Shown here in pieces: positions 1 to 8,498 of a stretch of 64,000 bases of DNA. Location of the stretch: the IMG/VR virus record IMGVR_UViG_3300032246_002986, positions 22,541-86,540 of that record; one strand, written 5' to 3'. The notes under the pieces were generated by a model. It made no database searches. It had not been told where the DNA came from and saw nothing but the letters and a program-made list of their open reading frames with translations. Within the stretch, counting starts at the first letter, position 1. The number at the start of each line of letters is the position of its first letter. The position numbers and the translations under genes are program-made. The DNA is from a virus.

Positions 1-175
1 GCAACCATTCGCTGCAACCACATACAAAGCAGCGTCCCTGATGATCTATGTTTAGGCTATTCCAGGGATATTCACATATGCAATCTAATTTTAAATCTTT
101 ATCGAAATCCATTTTGTGTACGCGATACTTGAATCGCATATCTGGATCAAGATCTTTGAAAGTTATCTTACTCAT
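1..175 (-). CDS. Radical SAM family protein, N-terminal part (runs off window)
   Basis: The ATG at 175 lies in an ATGAGTAA overlap with the stop of the preceding gene, and 58 codons are visible before the window edge. The fragment holds C32, C34, C49, C52 and C54 around a PW-x-SLNID stretch and a DHQGRCFVC motif. This is the cysteine-rich N-terminal module seen in the neighbouring radical SAM proteins, in the style of a twitch/SPASM auxiliary cluster domain placed before the core. The radical SAM core itself would lie outside the window, so the assignment rests on the N-terminal module and on the position at the end of a run of four such genes. It would be the fifth radical SAM gene of this operon. 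Confidence 0.6.
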   Translation of the reverse strand, partial: MSKITFKDLDPDMRFKYRVHKMDFDKDLKLDCICEYPWNSLNIDHQGRCFVCGCSEWL

Positions 176-1316
176 AACTTATCGCCCGTGCCATCTCAGG
201 ATGATGATCACTGTATTTTTGTTTACGTTGGCGATCGCTCTGTTTCAAGACCCTGACTAATTCCCTGGTGCGATCAGGATAGGCCATCTGCATGAATTGT
301 ATCACTCCGGCGATATCTTCTTTATAAGGGCCCTGATACTCTGCAAATTTATCTGAGACTATTTTTTTAGCACTGGCATTAAGAGCTTTTACACTGAAAT
401 GATCTGCGCTGTGTAACACGTTGAAATAGACGAAATCGAAATGCTGTTGTTGTATCCAAGGTGCTATCTGGTCCAGATAATAGACATTCAGTGCGTTCAC
501 AGTGATGCACAGTTGCAGAACGATGTTGCTGCTGCCATCTCTGAGCTGACGAAACTTATCCAAGTTAGTTTGAGTATCTGCCCATTTAGCACCATAACGC
601 TGGTACTCGAATCGCTCATACATATCATCCACGCTCACCGCTATCTCCACTTTCTTGAAGTGCGGCCATAATTCCAGGCCTTTTTCCGGCACTATGGTGG
701 TGTTGGTGTTGTAATGTATCTCTATATTCTTGCTGTGACCATTCTGCACTGCCAATTCCAGTAATTCGAAATGCTCGTCAATCAGGAAAGGTTCGCCACC
801 TGTGAACTCGAAGTATTTGACCTTGTGCAGGTTGTCTCGGAGATCCGACCAGAAATCCCGGCTGTCCCTGGGCCAGTTGCCGCTCTTGAGGTTTGCTCGT
901 GCAGTGGTATTTTTTGGGCTTATGGCTATCTCTTCGGCTGCCCACTTGCTGCTGCTGAAACTGCCACAGATGCGACATTTGAGATTACATATATTGCCCA
1001 ATTTAAGATCTATGAATTGCAGTTGGTTGACACCTGCATCTATACTGACGCTGCGTAGCTTGTTGATGCTGTGCATACGCTTGCTGGTCCTGCCAGCTGC
1101 TTCTTCATCCCAGCAACGCACACAGTTTTCTGGTTTTTCATTCTGTAGGAATTGCTGCCTCATCTGGTTCATATAATCGCTGTGAAAAGCATCAGTGAGG
1201 GTATGGCTACGCAGATCTATGTCAGGTATGGTCTCTGTGCTGAGACAACAAACCTTGCACTTGCCCATGGGATCTGCTTCTATGCTGGTAAACGGTAGTG
1301 GACAAAAAGTGTTCAT
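168..1316 (-). CDS. Radical SAM protein with N-terminal twitch-like cysteine domain
   Basis: This 382-residue protein has the radical SAM signature CxxxCxxC at C110, C114 and C117, which binds the 4Fe-4S cluster that cleaves S-adenosylmethionine, and a TGGEP motif at 172-176. Ahead of the core is a separate cysteine set, C5, C20, C23, C24 and C65-x2-C68-W, expected to hold an auxiliary cluster. In SPASM/twitch enzymes this domain normally follows the core; here it precedes it, as in the family annotated as N-terminal twitch radical SAM proteins, which is common in aquatic phages. The substrate is unknown. The gene overlaps both neighbours by a few bases (ATGA and ATGAGTAA), so it should be translated as part of one operon. 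Confidence 0.85.
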   Translation of the reverse strand: MNTFCPLPFTSIEADPMGKCKVCCLSTETIPDIDLRSHTLTDAFHSDYMNQMRQQFLQNEKPENCVRCWDEEAAGRTSKRMHSINKLRSVSIDAGVNQLQFIDLKLGNICNLKCRICGSFSSSKWAAEEIAISPKNTTARANLKSGNWPRDSRDFWSDLRDNLHKVKYFEFTGGEPFLIDEHFELLELAVQNGHSKNIEIHYNTNTTIVPEKGLELWPHFKKVEIAVSVDDMYERFEYQRYGAKWADTQTNLDKFRQLRDGSSNIVLQLCITVNALNVYYLDQIAPWIQQQHFDFVYFNVLHSADHFSVKALNASAKKIVSDKFAEYQGPYKEDIAGVIQFMQMAYPDRTRELVRVLKQSDRQRKQKYSDHHPEMARAISYE

Positions 1317-2593
1317 AGCAGGTCCTTGAATTCAGGTATGACATCCAGGATGTTTTCTCCACGTATCTGATCCAACTGATTGGTTTTTTGCCAAAACTTG
1401 GCCAGCAGATGTGATTTGTCCTCTGCGTTCATGAATTTGATAGCACTCTCGAATCCCACGGTGGCCCGGGTCAGTGTGTCGTGTGGACGCAACCATTCCA
1501 GATGTTCGGTGTATAAATCGGTTATCTGTTGTTTGGATTTCACAGGCAGCACATCCAATCGATACCTGTCAGGATTTTGTAGGATGTTGATATTAAGATC
1601 CTGGTGCTTGATGAAACCTTTGCTGACCCAGTCTTTGTGGAACTCTGGCAGATGCCAGGCGTTCATTATACTGAGCGTGGGACTGATGTAGAAATCCACA
1701 CCAGGACATATCTTGAGCATCTGTTCTCTGTTGGATTCCACATTGGCCCACTTGGTGCCCTTGCGTATGTATTCTGCTGTATCACCCATAGCATCCAGGC
1801 TGGCACCCACGCTGACACTGCGAAACTCTCGCCACAATTCAAGCACATTGGTCTTCTTGTAGACCAGTTCGCTGAAATTGGTGTTGTAGATCAGCCTGAC
1901 ATTGGTCCTGCCTCTGGCTATCAATTCCTTTAACAGGCGATAATGTTCTTCCATTATCAGTGGTTCGCCTCCAGCAAAATACACCTGCTCCAGATTATCG
2001 ATCTGGGGTTCCAACTGATTCCATATGTCATCGGGATCGCGTCCTGCGAAGTTGATGCGTTTGTTTTTGCTTTTCCATTCTTCTCCGGCCAGCTTGACCT
2101 GATCATCATACCAGTTACTACTGAAGATATGTCCACAGCTACGGCAACGCAGGTTACACAGGTTACTGAATCTGATGTCCCAGTAGATCAATCTCATCTG
2201 TTCCACGGTACCGTCGCTCAGCGTGTCATCCGTCAGAGCGATGTGATGTCCGAAATGCTTGTTGGCGCTCAGTCGCATACTGAAGAAACCCGACTGTTCC
2301 TGTTCATAACATCTGGTACAGCCAGCAACAGGTTCGCCATTCAACATCTTCAGTCTGACATCACGCAACGCCGTGTCATTCCATATTTCTTTTATGGTTT
2401 TATCACGGGTATTGCCTATGACATCGGCATCGTTGGTGTTACAACAGGGATATGCTTCTCCAGTGGGAAAAGCGTGGATGTGTATCCAGGGGTACATACA
2501 AAAACTGTCGTTGTTGTATATGAGATCCTTGTGTTTTTCAGAGAAATTCTTGACAGGTACGAGTGGGTCTTTGCTGTTATAGTTGTACTTCAT
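1313..2593 (-). CDS. Radical SAM protein with N-terminal twitch-like cysteine domain
   Basis: 426 residues. The radical SAM triad is C146, C150 and C153, and a GGEP motif follows about 60 residues later. The N-terminal auxiliary-cluster module reads C32-x2-PW, then C50-C51, then C92-x2-C95-Y, the same plan as the next gene downstream and as the partial gene at the window edge. These three form one subclass, marked by the PW or PF after the first cysteine. The reaction is unknown; known relatives with auxiliary clusters modify peptides, sugars or nucleotides, but nothing in the sequence chooses among these. The ATGA overlap with the downstream gene and the 17-nt overlap with the upstream gene indicate coupled translation. 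Confidence 0.85.
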   Translation of the reverse strand: MKYNYNSKDPLVPVKNFSEKHKDLIYNNDSFCMYPWIHIHAFPTGEAYPCCNTNDADVIGNTRDKTIKEIWNDTALRDVRLKMLNGEPVAGCTRCYEQEQSGFFSMRLSANKHFGHHIALTDDTLSDGTVEQMRLIYWDIRFSNLCNLRCRSCGHIFSSNWYDDQVKLAGEEWKSKNKRINFAGRDPDDIWNQLEPQIDNLEQVYFAGGEPLIMEEHYRLLKELIARGRTNVRLIYNTNFSELVYKKTNVLELWREFRSVSVGASLDAMGDTAEYIRKGTKWANVESNREQMLKICPGVDFYISPTLSIMNAWHLPEFHKDWVSKGFIKHQDLNINILQNPDRYRLDVLPVKSKQQITDLYTEHLEWLRPHDTLTRATVGFESAIKFMNAEDKSHLLAKFWQKTNQLDQIRGENILDVIPEFKDLL

Positions 2594-3932
2594 GATACCA
2601 TTCTGTTAATAGTGGAAAGGCTGACATAAAATCCTTGCCACGCCTGCGATCATACTGTATGATGAATGCACGTAGATCTAGGTCTAATGTCATACCATCA
2701 CTGGAATTGTTATGGGGTGTGGTAGCTGTATTTAAGTATTCGATCAGGCGCTTTACGTGTTCTCGCTCCATCTCGTGCAATAGATCGCTATCAGCATAAG
2801 TGTCCAAGAACAGTCGCAACCTATCACAGCACTGTTGTTTGATAGTATCAGGCATTACCACGGGAGATTGGAAGCTGGGAAATCTCAGGATGTTTAATGT
2901 GAATGTGGGTTTGCTTTTGCCATACTGCCTTTTGAAATCCATACACTGTTCCAGGAAATCTGGCAGTGTGGGTAAACATAATCCGTTGATCGTACACATC
3001 ATATGGAAGGCTTTTACGTTGCCGTGTGTGAGTAATTTGTGTATATTGTCGATATAATCAGTGTACACCAGCCCATCGCGTATCCATTCGGCCGCTGAAC
3101 CTGTGGCCTCGCAGCTGGTGTATATCTCCATATTGTCTATGTCGTGGGTGGCCTGTATCAACCTATCGATCAGATCGGGTTTAGCACCCAGGTTGCTGTT
3201 GACAGCCAGCCTGACATCGCTCTTGTTTTGCCGGAACCAATCGAACAATCTCCAGATATGCGGACTCATCAAGGGCTCGCCACCTGTGATACGCAACTCA
3301 CGTAGCGAGTTGTGTAGATCCGTGTCCCACCAACGGAAAAATGCTTCCACATATGGATTGGTTTCATCCAAAGCATACAACTGGCTGGCACTGTGCTCGT
3401 GAGTATAATGATTGCGACCGTCGCTGGTCAGATTGGTATAAGCACCATTCTGTTTGATATCTTTGACCCAGGTTGTGCTGAAAGCTGGATTACAATAACT
3501 GCAAGCGAAATTACAGGTCCTGTCGAAAGCTATCTCGAGTGTACGCAGATTGAAGTCGCTGTGAGGATCGGCGAAAGCATCCGATAGTTCTTTTTCACTA
3601 TAGATCATACTTTTATAAGGACGATCACTGATGGCATTAGGACTATTGTCTTCGATGCGCCAGCAGTATTCACATCCTGCAGGACGCTGCCCTTGTGCCA
3701 TCATCAATCGTTCTGTTTTCTTTTGGACGGTATTGTGCAAGGCACGTGGATTGATGGCGACTTGCTCTGCACTTACTTTATGCGGCAGAGGGTGATGGCA
3801 GCTGGTGGTCTGTCCGGATCCCAACCACACTGTAGCATTATACCATTTGGCACCACAGAAGCTGGCGCTTTTTGTATCTAATACTCTTTGTTTGTATTGT
3901 TGGAAAGATTCGTTGGATTTTTTGCTACGCAT
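2577..3932 (-). CDS. Radical SAM protein, second subclass (C-x2-KW / SCHHP N-terminal module)
   Basis: 451 residues. The core cysteines are C140, C144 and C147 with a TGGEP motif near residue 215. Its N-terminal module differs from the two genes downstream: C26-x2-KW, a Gly-rich turn, then a SCHHP motif (C45-H46-H47) and C87-x2-C90-W. The same order of residues is found in the next upstream gene, so the two form a distinct paralogous pair. The conserved histidines may take part in binding an auxiliary cluster or a substrate, which is an inference. The N-terminal 25 residues are charged and may be a linker. It overlaps both neighbours (17 and 8 nt). Confidence 0.85.
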   Translation of the reverse strand: MRSKKSNESFQQYKQRVLDTKSASFCGAKWYNATVWLGSGQTTSCHHPLPHKVSAEQVAINPRALHNTVQKKTERLMMAQGQRPAGCEYCWRIEDNSPNAISDRPYKSMIYSEKELSDAFADPHSDFNLRTLEIAFDRTCNFACSYCNPAFSTTWVKDIKQNGAYTNLTSDGRNHYTHEHSASQLYALDETNPYVEAFFRWWDTDLHNSLRELRITGGEPLMSPHIWRLFDWFRQNKSDVRLAVNSNLGAKPDLIDRLIQATHDIDNMEIYTSCEATGSAAEWIRDGLVYTDYIDNIHKLLTHGNVKAFHMMCTINGLCLPTLPDFLEQCMDFKRQYGKSKPTFTLNILRFPSFQSPVVMPDTIKQQCCDRLRLFLDTYADSDLLHEMEREHVKRLIEYLNTATTPHNNSSDGMTLDLDLRAFIIQYDRRRGKDFMSAFPLLTEWYHEVQL

Positions 3933-5352
3933 TGTCTGCCCTGTACTTACACTCGTCCCACCACTCTGTCATTTCTGGGAATGTATTTAAAAAGTTTGTA
4001 CCACGTCTATTATCGTGTTCTGTAAAAAATCGGTAAAAGTCTGCTTTGACCACAGGATCGTCCCGGCGATTGGCTCGCATCCAATCCACAACACGTTGTA
4101 GCCGCTGTATCTCATAATCTTTGAACCCTTGGAAACGCCGGGTTTCCGTTTCAGGAGTCTGTCTCATCCAGTCTGTGATCTGTTGCAGCTTCCAAGCATA
4201 GGCTTCGGGCATGATGTCCAGGCACTGCCAAGTTGGGCTGCGTAGTATAGGGGTATCGAACCACACACGTTGATAATCAGTGCTGAATTCCTGTCTGAGT
4301 TTCAGGATGGTATCCAATAAATTTTGTAAACCACCTATGCTGAGATTGTTCATTGTTATGATGAATGTTATGCTGCTGCGTTTGTCCACATCAGATAAGA
4401 ACTGGCCCACGTTGGTTATCATATGGTCATAATCCAGTCCGTGCCTGATATAATCTGCCTGCTCGTATGCGCTGTCCACACTGACAAACTGCATGAAGTG
4501 TTCCACAGCACCAGTGTCACATATCTTCTGCACCGTATTGATATACTTGAGCATCAGATGATCTTCTACACTGAAGTTGCTGGTGACATTCAGATGCAGA
4601 TCAGGTTTGGGATTTGCTATCACATAGTCCAACACACGAAAGGTGTTTTTGTCCATAAGCGGTTCACCACCGGTCATACGGAAATGTTTCAGTTTAGGAT
4701 ACAGATCCGGCCACCAACGCCAGAACGCTTCTACATAAGGATTATGGTCACGAACAGGAATAGGCTTACGATCACTAGCAAAATATTGTGGATCGTTATG
4801 TCTGTTGGACGTGGGGTACGCTCCATACTCTTTGATCTCCTTGGCCCAAGTGCTGCTGAACTGGGGGCTGCAATAACTGCAACGAAGATTGCAAGCACTG
4901 TTGAAATTCACTTCCACGTAACTGGGGATCACATCCCAGGTCAGTGGGTCTTTTGTGGTTATGTCTGCATAGGCTTCTGCTGCCCAGGGTTCACCACTGC
5001 GGTAATGCCTGTCGCTCAGGTTACCCGTGGCTTCCACTTTCCAGCAATAACTGCAACCCTGCGGTTTCTGGCCTTGGAGCATCTGTACTCGTTCGGATTT
5101 TTTATGACTGGTGTTATGTAGCGCACTGGGGTTATCTTGTAAATCATCTGCATTGATCCTGTGTAATGGTGGATGATAACAACTGTTGGTGTGTCCAGTT
5201 GTCAGGTGTAGGCTGGTCTGTTGCCATTTGGCCAAGCACAAGGCTGGTCCGAGCTGGGCTTGCATCTGCTCAGCACTGCTCATGAACTCGCTGTTGAGTG
5301 TGCCGTCGGTATTTACTGTCACTTTATCACCGGAATTTTCTAGCTGCGTCAC
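3925..5352 (-). CDS. Radical SAM protein, second subclass, GTG start
   Basis: 475 residues, paralogous to the gene just downstream. The core triad is C154, C158 and C161, followed by MTGGEPL. The N-terminal module has C39-x2-KW, C58-Y-H-P and C100-x2-C103-W. The chosen start is a GTG at 5352, preceded eight bases upstream by GGAG; it makes a 26-nt overlap with the glycosyltransferase-like gene. The first 35 residues look unstructured. Side-by-side conservation of spacing with its paralogue (KW to SC-H-P to C-x2-CW) points to a recent duplication with divergence of the rest of the protein. Substrate unknown. Confidence 0.84.
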   Translation of the reverse strand: MTQLENSGDKVTVNTDGTLNSEFMSSAEQMQAQLGPALCLAKWQQTSLHLTTGHTNSCYHPPLHRINADDLQDNPSALHNTSHKKSERVQMLQGQKPQGCSYCWKVEATGNLSDRHYRSGEPWAAEAYADITTKDPLTWDVIPSYVEVNFNSACNLRCSYCSPQFSSTWAKEIKEYGAYPTSNRHNDPQYFASDRKPIPVRDHNPYVEAFWRWWPDLYPKLKHFRMTGGEPLMDKNTFRVLDYVIANPKPDLHLNVTSNFSVEDHLMLKYINTVQKICDTGAVEHFMQFVSVDSAYEQADYIRHGLDYDHMITNVGQFLSDVDKRSSITFIITMNNLSIGGLQNLLDTILKLRQEFSTDYQRVWFDTPILRSPTWQCLDIMPEAYAWKLQQITDWMRQTPETETRRFQGFKDYEIQRLQRVVDWMRANRRDDPVVKADFYRFFTEHDNRRGTNFLNTFPEMTEWWDECKYRADNA

Positions 5353-6259
5353 GCAGGAAACTCCTATACAAGTGTTCTGGCATCATTATATCTATATTCT
5401 CATAGGGTTGTTGGTTGCGTTTGAACCAGGCGCTTTGTTCTGGTGTGAGTTCCACGATATCCAATGCTAATCTTTTGGTCAATACCTCTGTGTGGAAATC
5501 TTGATTCTCTTGTGTCCAGCAATCATCGTACAGTTGATCCAGTTTATGGAAATCACGCACCTCAGTATAGTCCCAGTCTGGCTCGAACATGACTTTATAG
5601 GCACCGTGGCGAGCTCCTGCGATAGCCCAGTTGCCGTTCTCCACATCTGCGCCCACGCTACACCATATGGCCAGATTATCACGATTACCCACCCAGGTTT
5701 CAGATTCGAAATCTTCTGGATCTATGCGCCTGCCACGAGCCAGACACAGCTTGACGCCTTCGCGGAATCCAGCTCGCCAGGCCTGGTGTGATGTGGCATT
5801 GGGATATGTGGTGCTCCACACATCGTGCATCGCCCAGTAATCGTCTGCAAAACAAAACTCCACTAGGGTCTCATCGGTACCGTCCGTGGCTTCGTGTGTT
5901 TTCATATTCTGCACGAATGTCTTGGTCCAGCTACTGATGCCACCATTGCCATAACACAGGCCGTTCACGATGTTGCGAGCCCGCCAGCGGAATACTTTGC
6001 TATCGTTGGTATGATCTATGCGTAGCGTCTGATTGAAAAATTCCGGATCGGGACGATTGTCGCCGTCTATCAAGATGAAGCGTTCTGTACTGCTAGCTGC
6101 GGCTGCTGCCTTGTGTGCAGCATCTGAACCTTCCACACCGTGTACACGTTTGGCCCAGGGTGCGATGCTCTTTAGATATATGAAATTTTCATCAGCATCA
6201 GGTTCATCATAGCTGAGGAATACACAATCCAGATCCGAAACGTCAACTAACTCGACCAT
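5327..6259 (-). CDS. GT-A-like glycosyltransferase
   Basis: 310 residues from the ATG at 6259. A longer reading from 6340 exists but would overlap the upstream gene by 98 nt; the 6259 start has AAGGA just upstream and leaves a 17-nt overlap. The protein has an N-terminal beta strand with a SYDEPDA motif, then a hydrophobic strand ending in DGD (residues 65-67), the usual place of the metal- and nucleotide-sugar-binding DxD in GT-A enzymes. Similar proteins are common in T4-like aquatic phages. Donor and acceptor are unknown. It sits between the radical SAM genes and two other putative glycosyltransferases, which suggests that sugar transfer and radical chemistry act on one product or target. 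Confidence 0.6.
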   Translation of the reverse strand: MVELVDVSDLDCVFLSYDEPDADENFIYLKSIAPWAKRVHGVEGSDAAHKAAAAASSTERFILIDGDNRPDPEFFNQTLRIDHTNDSKVFRWRARNIVNGLCYGNGGISSWTKTFVQNMKTHEATDGTDETLVEFCFADDYWAMHDVWSTTYPNATSHQAWRAGFREGVKLCLARGRRIDPEDFESETWVGNRDNLAIWCSVGADVENGNWAIAGARHGAYKVMFEPDWDYTEVRDFHKLDQLYDDCWTQENQDFHTEVLTKRLALDIVELTPEQSAWFKRNQQPYENIDIMMPEHLYRSFLRDAARKFR

Positions 6260-6599
6260 AACCCCATCCTTGAGCGCCTGGATAATCAGCTGACACTGCA
6301 AACTGATTATCGTTATGTAAAGTATAGTACACATTGCCACCTGTTTGCAATCTAATAGTTGCTGTCGGTCGCATATCCACCGGTTTTCCGTCTATGACTT
6401 TGTAATCAGCAGCTCTGTTGAATATGAAACTATTGTCGACCACGACAAAAACTCCTGGCAGGTCCTCATAGGTTACCACTGTGCCAATTAGAGTGTGGGG
6501 ATCATAGTATAATTTATAAACCAATTTAACACTTGGTTTGGTCTGTTGTTCAACCAATCGGAAAACTTCAGCCCAGTACTCTTCGAAATTCATACTCAT
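6243..6599 (-). CDS. Conserved-looking small phage protein, function unknown
   Basis: 118 residues. No cofactor motif, signal peptide or membrane segment is visible. It appears to be a compact, mostly beta protein (alternating strands such as GVFVVVDNSFIF and TIRLQTGGNVYYTLHND). It overlaps the upstream gene by 32 nt and the downstream gene by 17 nt, so it is a fixed part of the operon. Its small size and position between putative glycosyltransferases make it a candidate accessory subunit or a modified substrate, but nothing in the sequence proves either. Confidence 0.65.
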   Translation of the reverse strand: MSMNFEEYWAEVFRLVEQQTKPSVKLVYKLYYDPHTLIGTVVTYEDLPGVFVVVDNSFIFNRAADYKVIDGKPVDMRPTATIRLQTGGNVYYTLHNDNQFAVSADYPGAQGWGYGRVS

Positions 6600-7395
6600 A
6601 TCTATCTATCAATTCATCAGTAGCGAATGTTTTCTGTTGGTAATGCAGGGGCCTGTGCTGTTTATAACCGCCGATAACAGGGCTGTGATCATCTTGTATC
6701 TGCCAATCCAGCTGTTCTGTCCACATCTGTTTGCCAGGTAGATTTTGCACCTCTGGTTTCATATGCACAAAACCAAATTTGGTATCTGCTGTGTGAATCT
6801 GTAAGATATTGTAAGCCAAGGCATATACTTCGTCCGTCCTGGCCGTATCATATCTACAGTTGATCAGGTAATGATCCCTGTACCAATTCCAGTCCAATAC
6901 GATCTGGTTACAAGTATCGTAAAATTGTTTTGCTGTGAGATCATATTCGAAATAAGTCCAAGCACTATAGATATCTGGCAACATATTATCATCGAAAAGT
7001 TTACGTTGGCTGCGATCTGTCGCAATACGATGATCATATGTGTAAACTGTATGAGTAAAATTTAAAGCATTTTGTCCATATATGTTCCACATATGGCTGT
7101 AGTCGCTGGTAAAAAGCATATCTGCTTCTGTCTTGATAGTGCGTTTATATGGACTCAGATTGAAAACATTCGTTTCGTGCATTATGGGATGCAACACGTG
7201 GCTCACGACGATTATTTTATCGAACGTGTTATTCTGTTTTTCTGTTATGCATTCACTTGTTTCGGTATCCACTATGACACTGAAGTTTGCATTTTTTTTC
7301 TGCGTGAGTTTACAACTCAGCGCCTGCAAGTAAGCCATCCGCAGATAATCATTGCTGTCTGTATTGGTCGCCACACACAAAAACCCTGCACTCAT
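6568..7395 (-). CDS. Glycosyltransferase-like protein with altered DxD (EAD)
   Basis: 275 residues. The N-terminus (FLCVATNTDSNDYLRMAYLQ) and the LSPYKRTIKTEAD stretch line up with the neighbouring gene (IFAFNTDDIDYISDAVLAG and LTPYDRTLVIDSD). The position of the metal-binding DxD is the same in both (residues 90-92), but here it reads E-A-D. The fold is therefore likely a GT-A Rossmann-type domain, while catalysis may be altered or lost. The start overlaps the upstream stop as ATGA and the end overlaps the following gene by 32 nt. It could be a structural partner of the intact paralogue or use a different donor. Confidence 0.6.
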   Translation of the reverse strand: MSAGFLCVATNTDSNDYLRMAYLQALSCKLTQKKNANFSVIVDTETSECITEKQNNTFDKIIVVSHVLHPIMHETNVFNLSPYKRTIKTEADMLFTSDYSHMWNIYGQNALNFTHTVYTYDHRIATDRSQRKLFDDNMLPDIYSAWTYFEYDLTAKQFYDTCNQIVLDWNWYRDHYLINCRYDTARTDEVYALAYNILQIHTADTKFGFVHMKPEVQNLPGKQMWTEQLDWQIQDDHSPVIGGYKQHRPLHYQQKTFATDELIDRYEYEFRRVLG

Positions 7396-8147
7396 TTGCT
7401 GCCCTTGTTCATCAGATGCAGATCGGTATCTTTGAATCTGTTGCGATATAATTTGTCGCCTATACTATACTCATAGGTCAAACTATTGTTTTTGAATTTA
7501 TCATAATTTACCCTGCTGTCCATATTGATCAGCGGATAATTGGCAAATCCATAATCTGCCATACCATAACCTCCAGCTATATGGCAGGCAATGGAAAATA
7601 TGTAATCGTTTCTCACAGGCGTGGGATAAAATTTATACAGAGCGGAGTAATAGTCGTAATGTTGCTGTACCATTTTAGCACATTCGAATACATTATGAGC
7701 AATGTTGCCTTTATTGAATAACATCACAGTGGCCCAACACAGGGGTATGGCTGTTTTAGCCAGTTGCTCTTTACGTATTGTTCCACTGATAGGGTCATAT
7801 AATTCGGTAGTAATGACAAAGTCAGTGTTGCCGTTTATATGATTAACCAGTGTATCACTACAGATGAAATAATCGCTGTCTATGACAAGTGTGCGATCAT
7901 ATGGTGTAAGATCGTAAGCCTGTGTTCTGGCTAGATTGAACCATTGTTTTTTTAATCTGCGATTATGATCTGGAGCATCTATCACTATGTTATCGTGTTC
8001 CGATAACACTTCGCGATCGCTTATGATAGTCACCGGTAAATCCAGATATCTGTTGACCCGTTCGCCAGCTAATACAGCGTCAGATATGTAATCTATATCA
8101 TCTGTATTAAAAGCAAATATGCAGCAACCTTTAGAGTTGTTGGGCAT
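7392..8147 (-). CDS. GT-A-like glycosyltransferase with DSD motif
   Basis: 251 residues. The protein begins with a typical GT-A pattern: strand, NTDD turn, helix (YISDAVLAGERVNRYL), then LTPYDRTLVIDSDYFI with DSD at 90-92 for divalent metal and nucleotide sugar. The arrangement recalls GT8-like enzymes, but the acceptor half is not recognised. A conserved tryptophan/asparagine-rich region follows (CWATVMLFNKGN). It overlaps the upstream small gene by 17 nt and the downstream paralogue by 4 nt. It is probably the active enzyme of the paralogous pair. The sugar and target are unknown. Confidence 0.62.
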   Translation of the reverse strand: MPNNSKGCCIFAFNTDDIDYISDAVLAGERVNRYLDLPVTIISDREVLSEHDNIVIDAPDHNRRLKKQWFNLARTQAYDLTPYDRTLVIDSDYFICSDTLVNHINGNTDFVITTELYDPISGTIRKEQLAKTAIPLCWATVMLFNKGNIAHNVFECAKMVQQHYDYYSALYKFYPTPVRNDYIFSIACHIAGGYGMADYGFANYPLINMDSRVNYDKFKNNSLTYEYSIGDKLYRNRFKDTDLHLMNKGSK

Positions 8148-8463
8148 TTCTTACCTGTGTTTGTTCTTGGTATTGCTGTTGCCATTCGTTCATTACTTCT
8201 ACATAACGTCGTTTAGCCAGCGTCAGTAGTTCCATCCTGTTAACCATAACTGGAGTGTCATACATATCCAAGATTATCATTTCATCGTTCCAACCATCAT
8301 CTGGCAGGAGATTCAGCAACACAAACAATTCCGTATTGACTGGAAACACACCATCGCGATGTGTCACCGTTAATCTGCTGGTCATCAGAGTCTTGAGATT
8401 TTGTTTTGCCAGCAGACGGTCGTAGGTTGCACGGGCTTGATCACGTAATTGTTCTTGATTCAT
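8131..8463 (-). CDS. Small helical protein, first gene of the radical SAM/glycosyltransferase operon
   Basis: 110 residues with charged, helix-forming ends (EQLRDQARATYDRLLAKQ and RRYVEVMNEWQQQYQEQ) around a central beta-like part with LFVLLNLLPDDGW. No family was recognised and there is no signal peptide. It is the promoter-proximal gene of an operon of at least ten overlapping genes. The ATG at 8463 lies six bases after a perfect TATAAT box, so the mRNA is predicted to start at the A of the start codon, without a ribosome-binding site. Possible roles are regulator, adaptor or substrate carrier for the enzymes that follow; these are guesses from position only. Confidence 0.7.
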   Translation of the reverse strand: MNQEQLRDQARATYDRLLAKQNLKTLMTSRLTVTHRDGVFPVNTELFVLLNLLPDDGWNDEMIILDMYDTPVMVNRMELLTLAKRRYVEVMNEWQQQYQEQTQVRNAQQL

Positions 8464-8469
8464 CTTGTA

Positions 8470-8498
8470 ATTATAACAGATAGGTTTAATTTTGTCAA
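8470..8498 (-). promoter_or_regulatory. Consensus sigma-70 promoter, predicted leaderless
   Basis: On the minus strand TTGACA (8493-8498) is separated by exactly 17 bases from TATAAT (8470-8475), a perfect match to the bacterial housekeeping consensus. Only six bases (TACAAG) separate the -10 box from the ATG at 8463, so the expected +1 is the A of the ATG. The -35 box follows directly on the stop codon of the fibre gene upstream. It should be read by the unmodified host RNA polymerase, hence early in infection. Confidence 0.85.

Noticed and set aside
5327-6340. Longer start (6340) for the glycosyltransferase-like gene
   Set aside because: It would add 27 hydrophobic residues and overlap the upstream gene by 98 nt; the ATG at 6259 has AAGGA upstream and a normal overlap.
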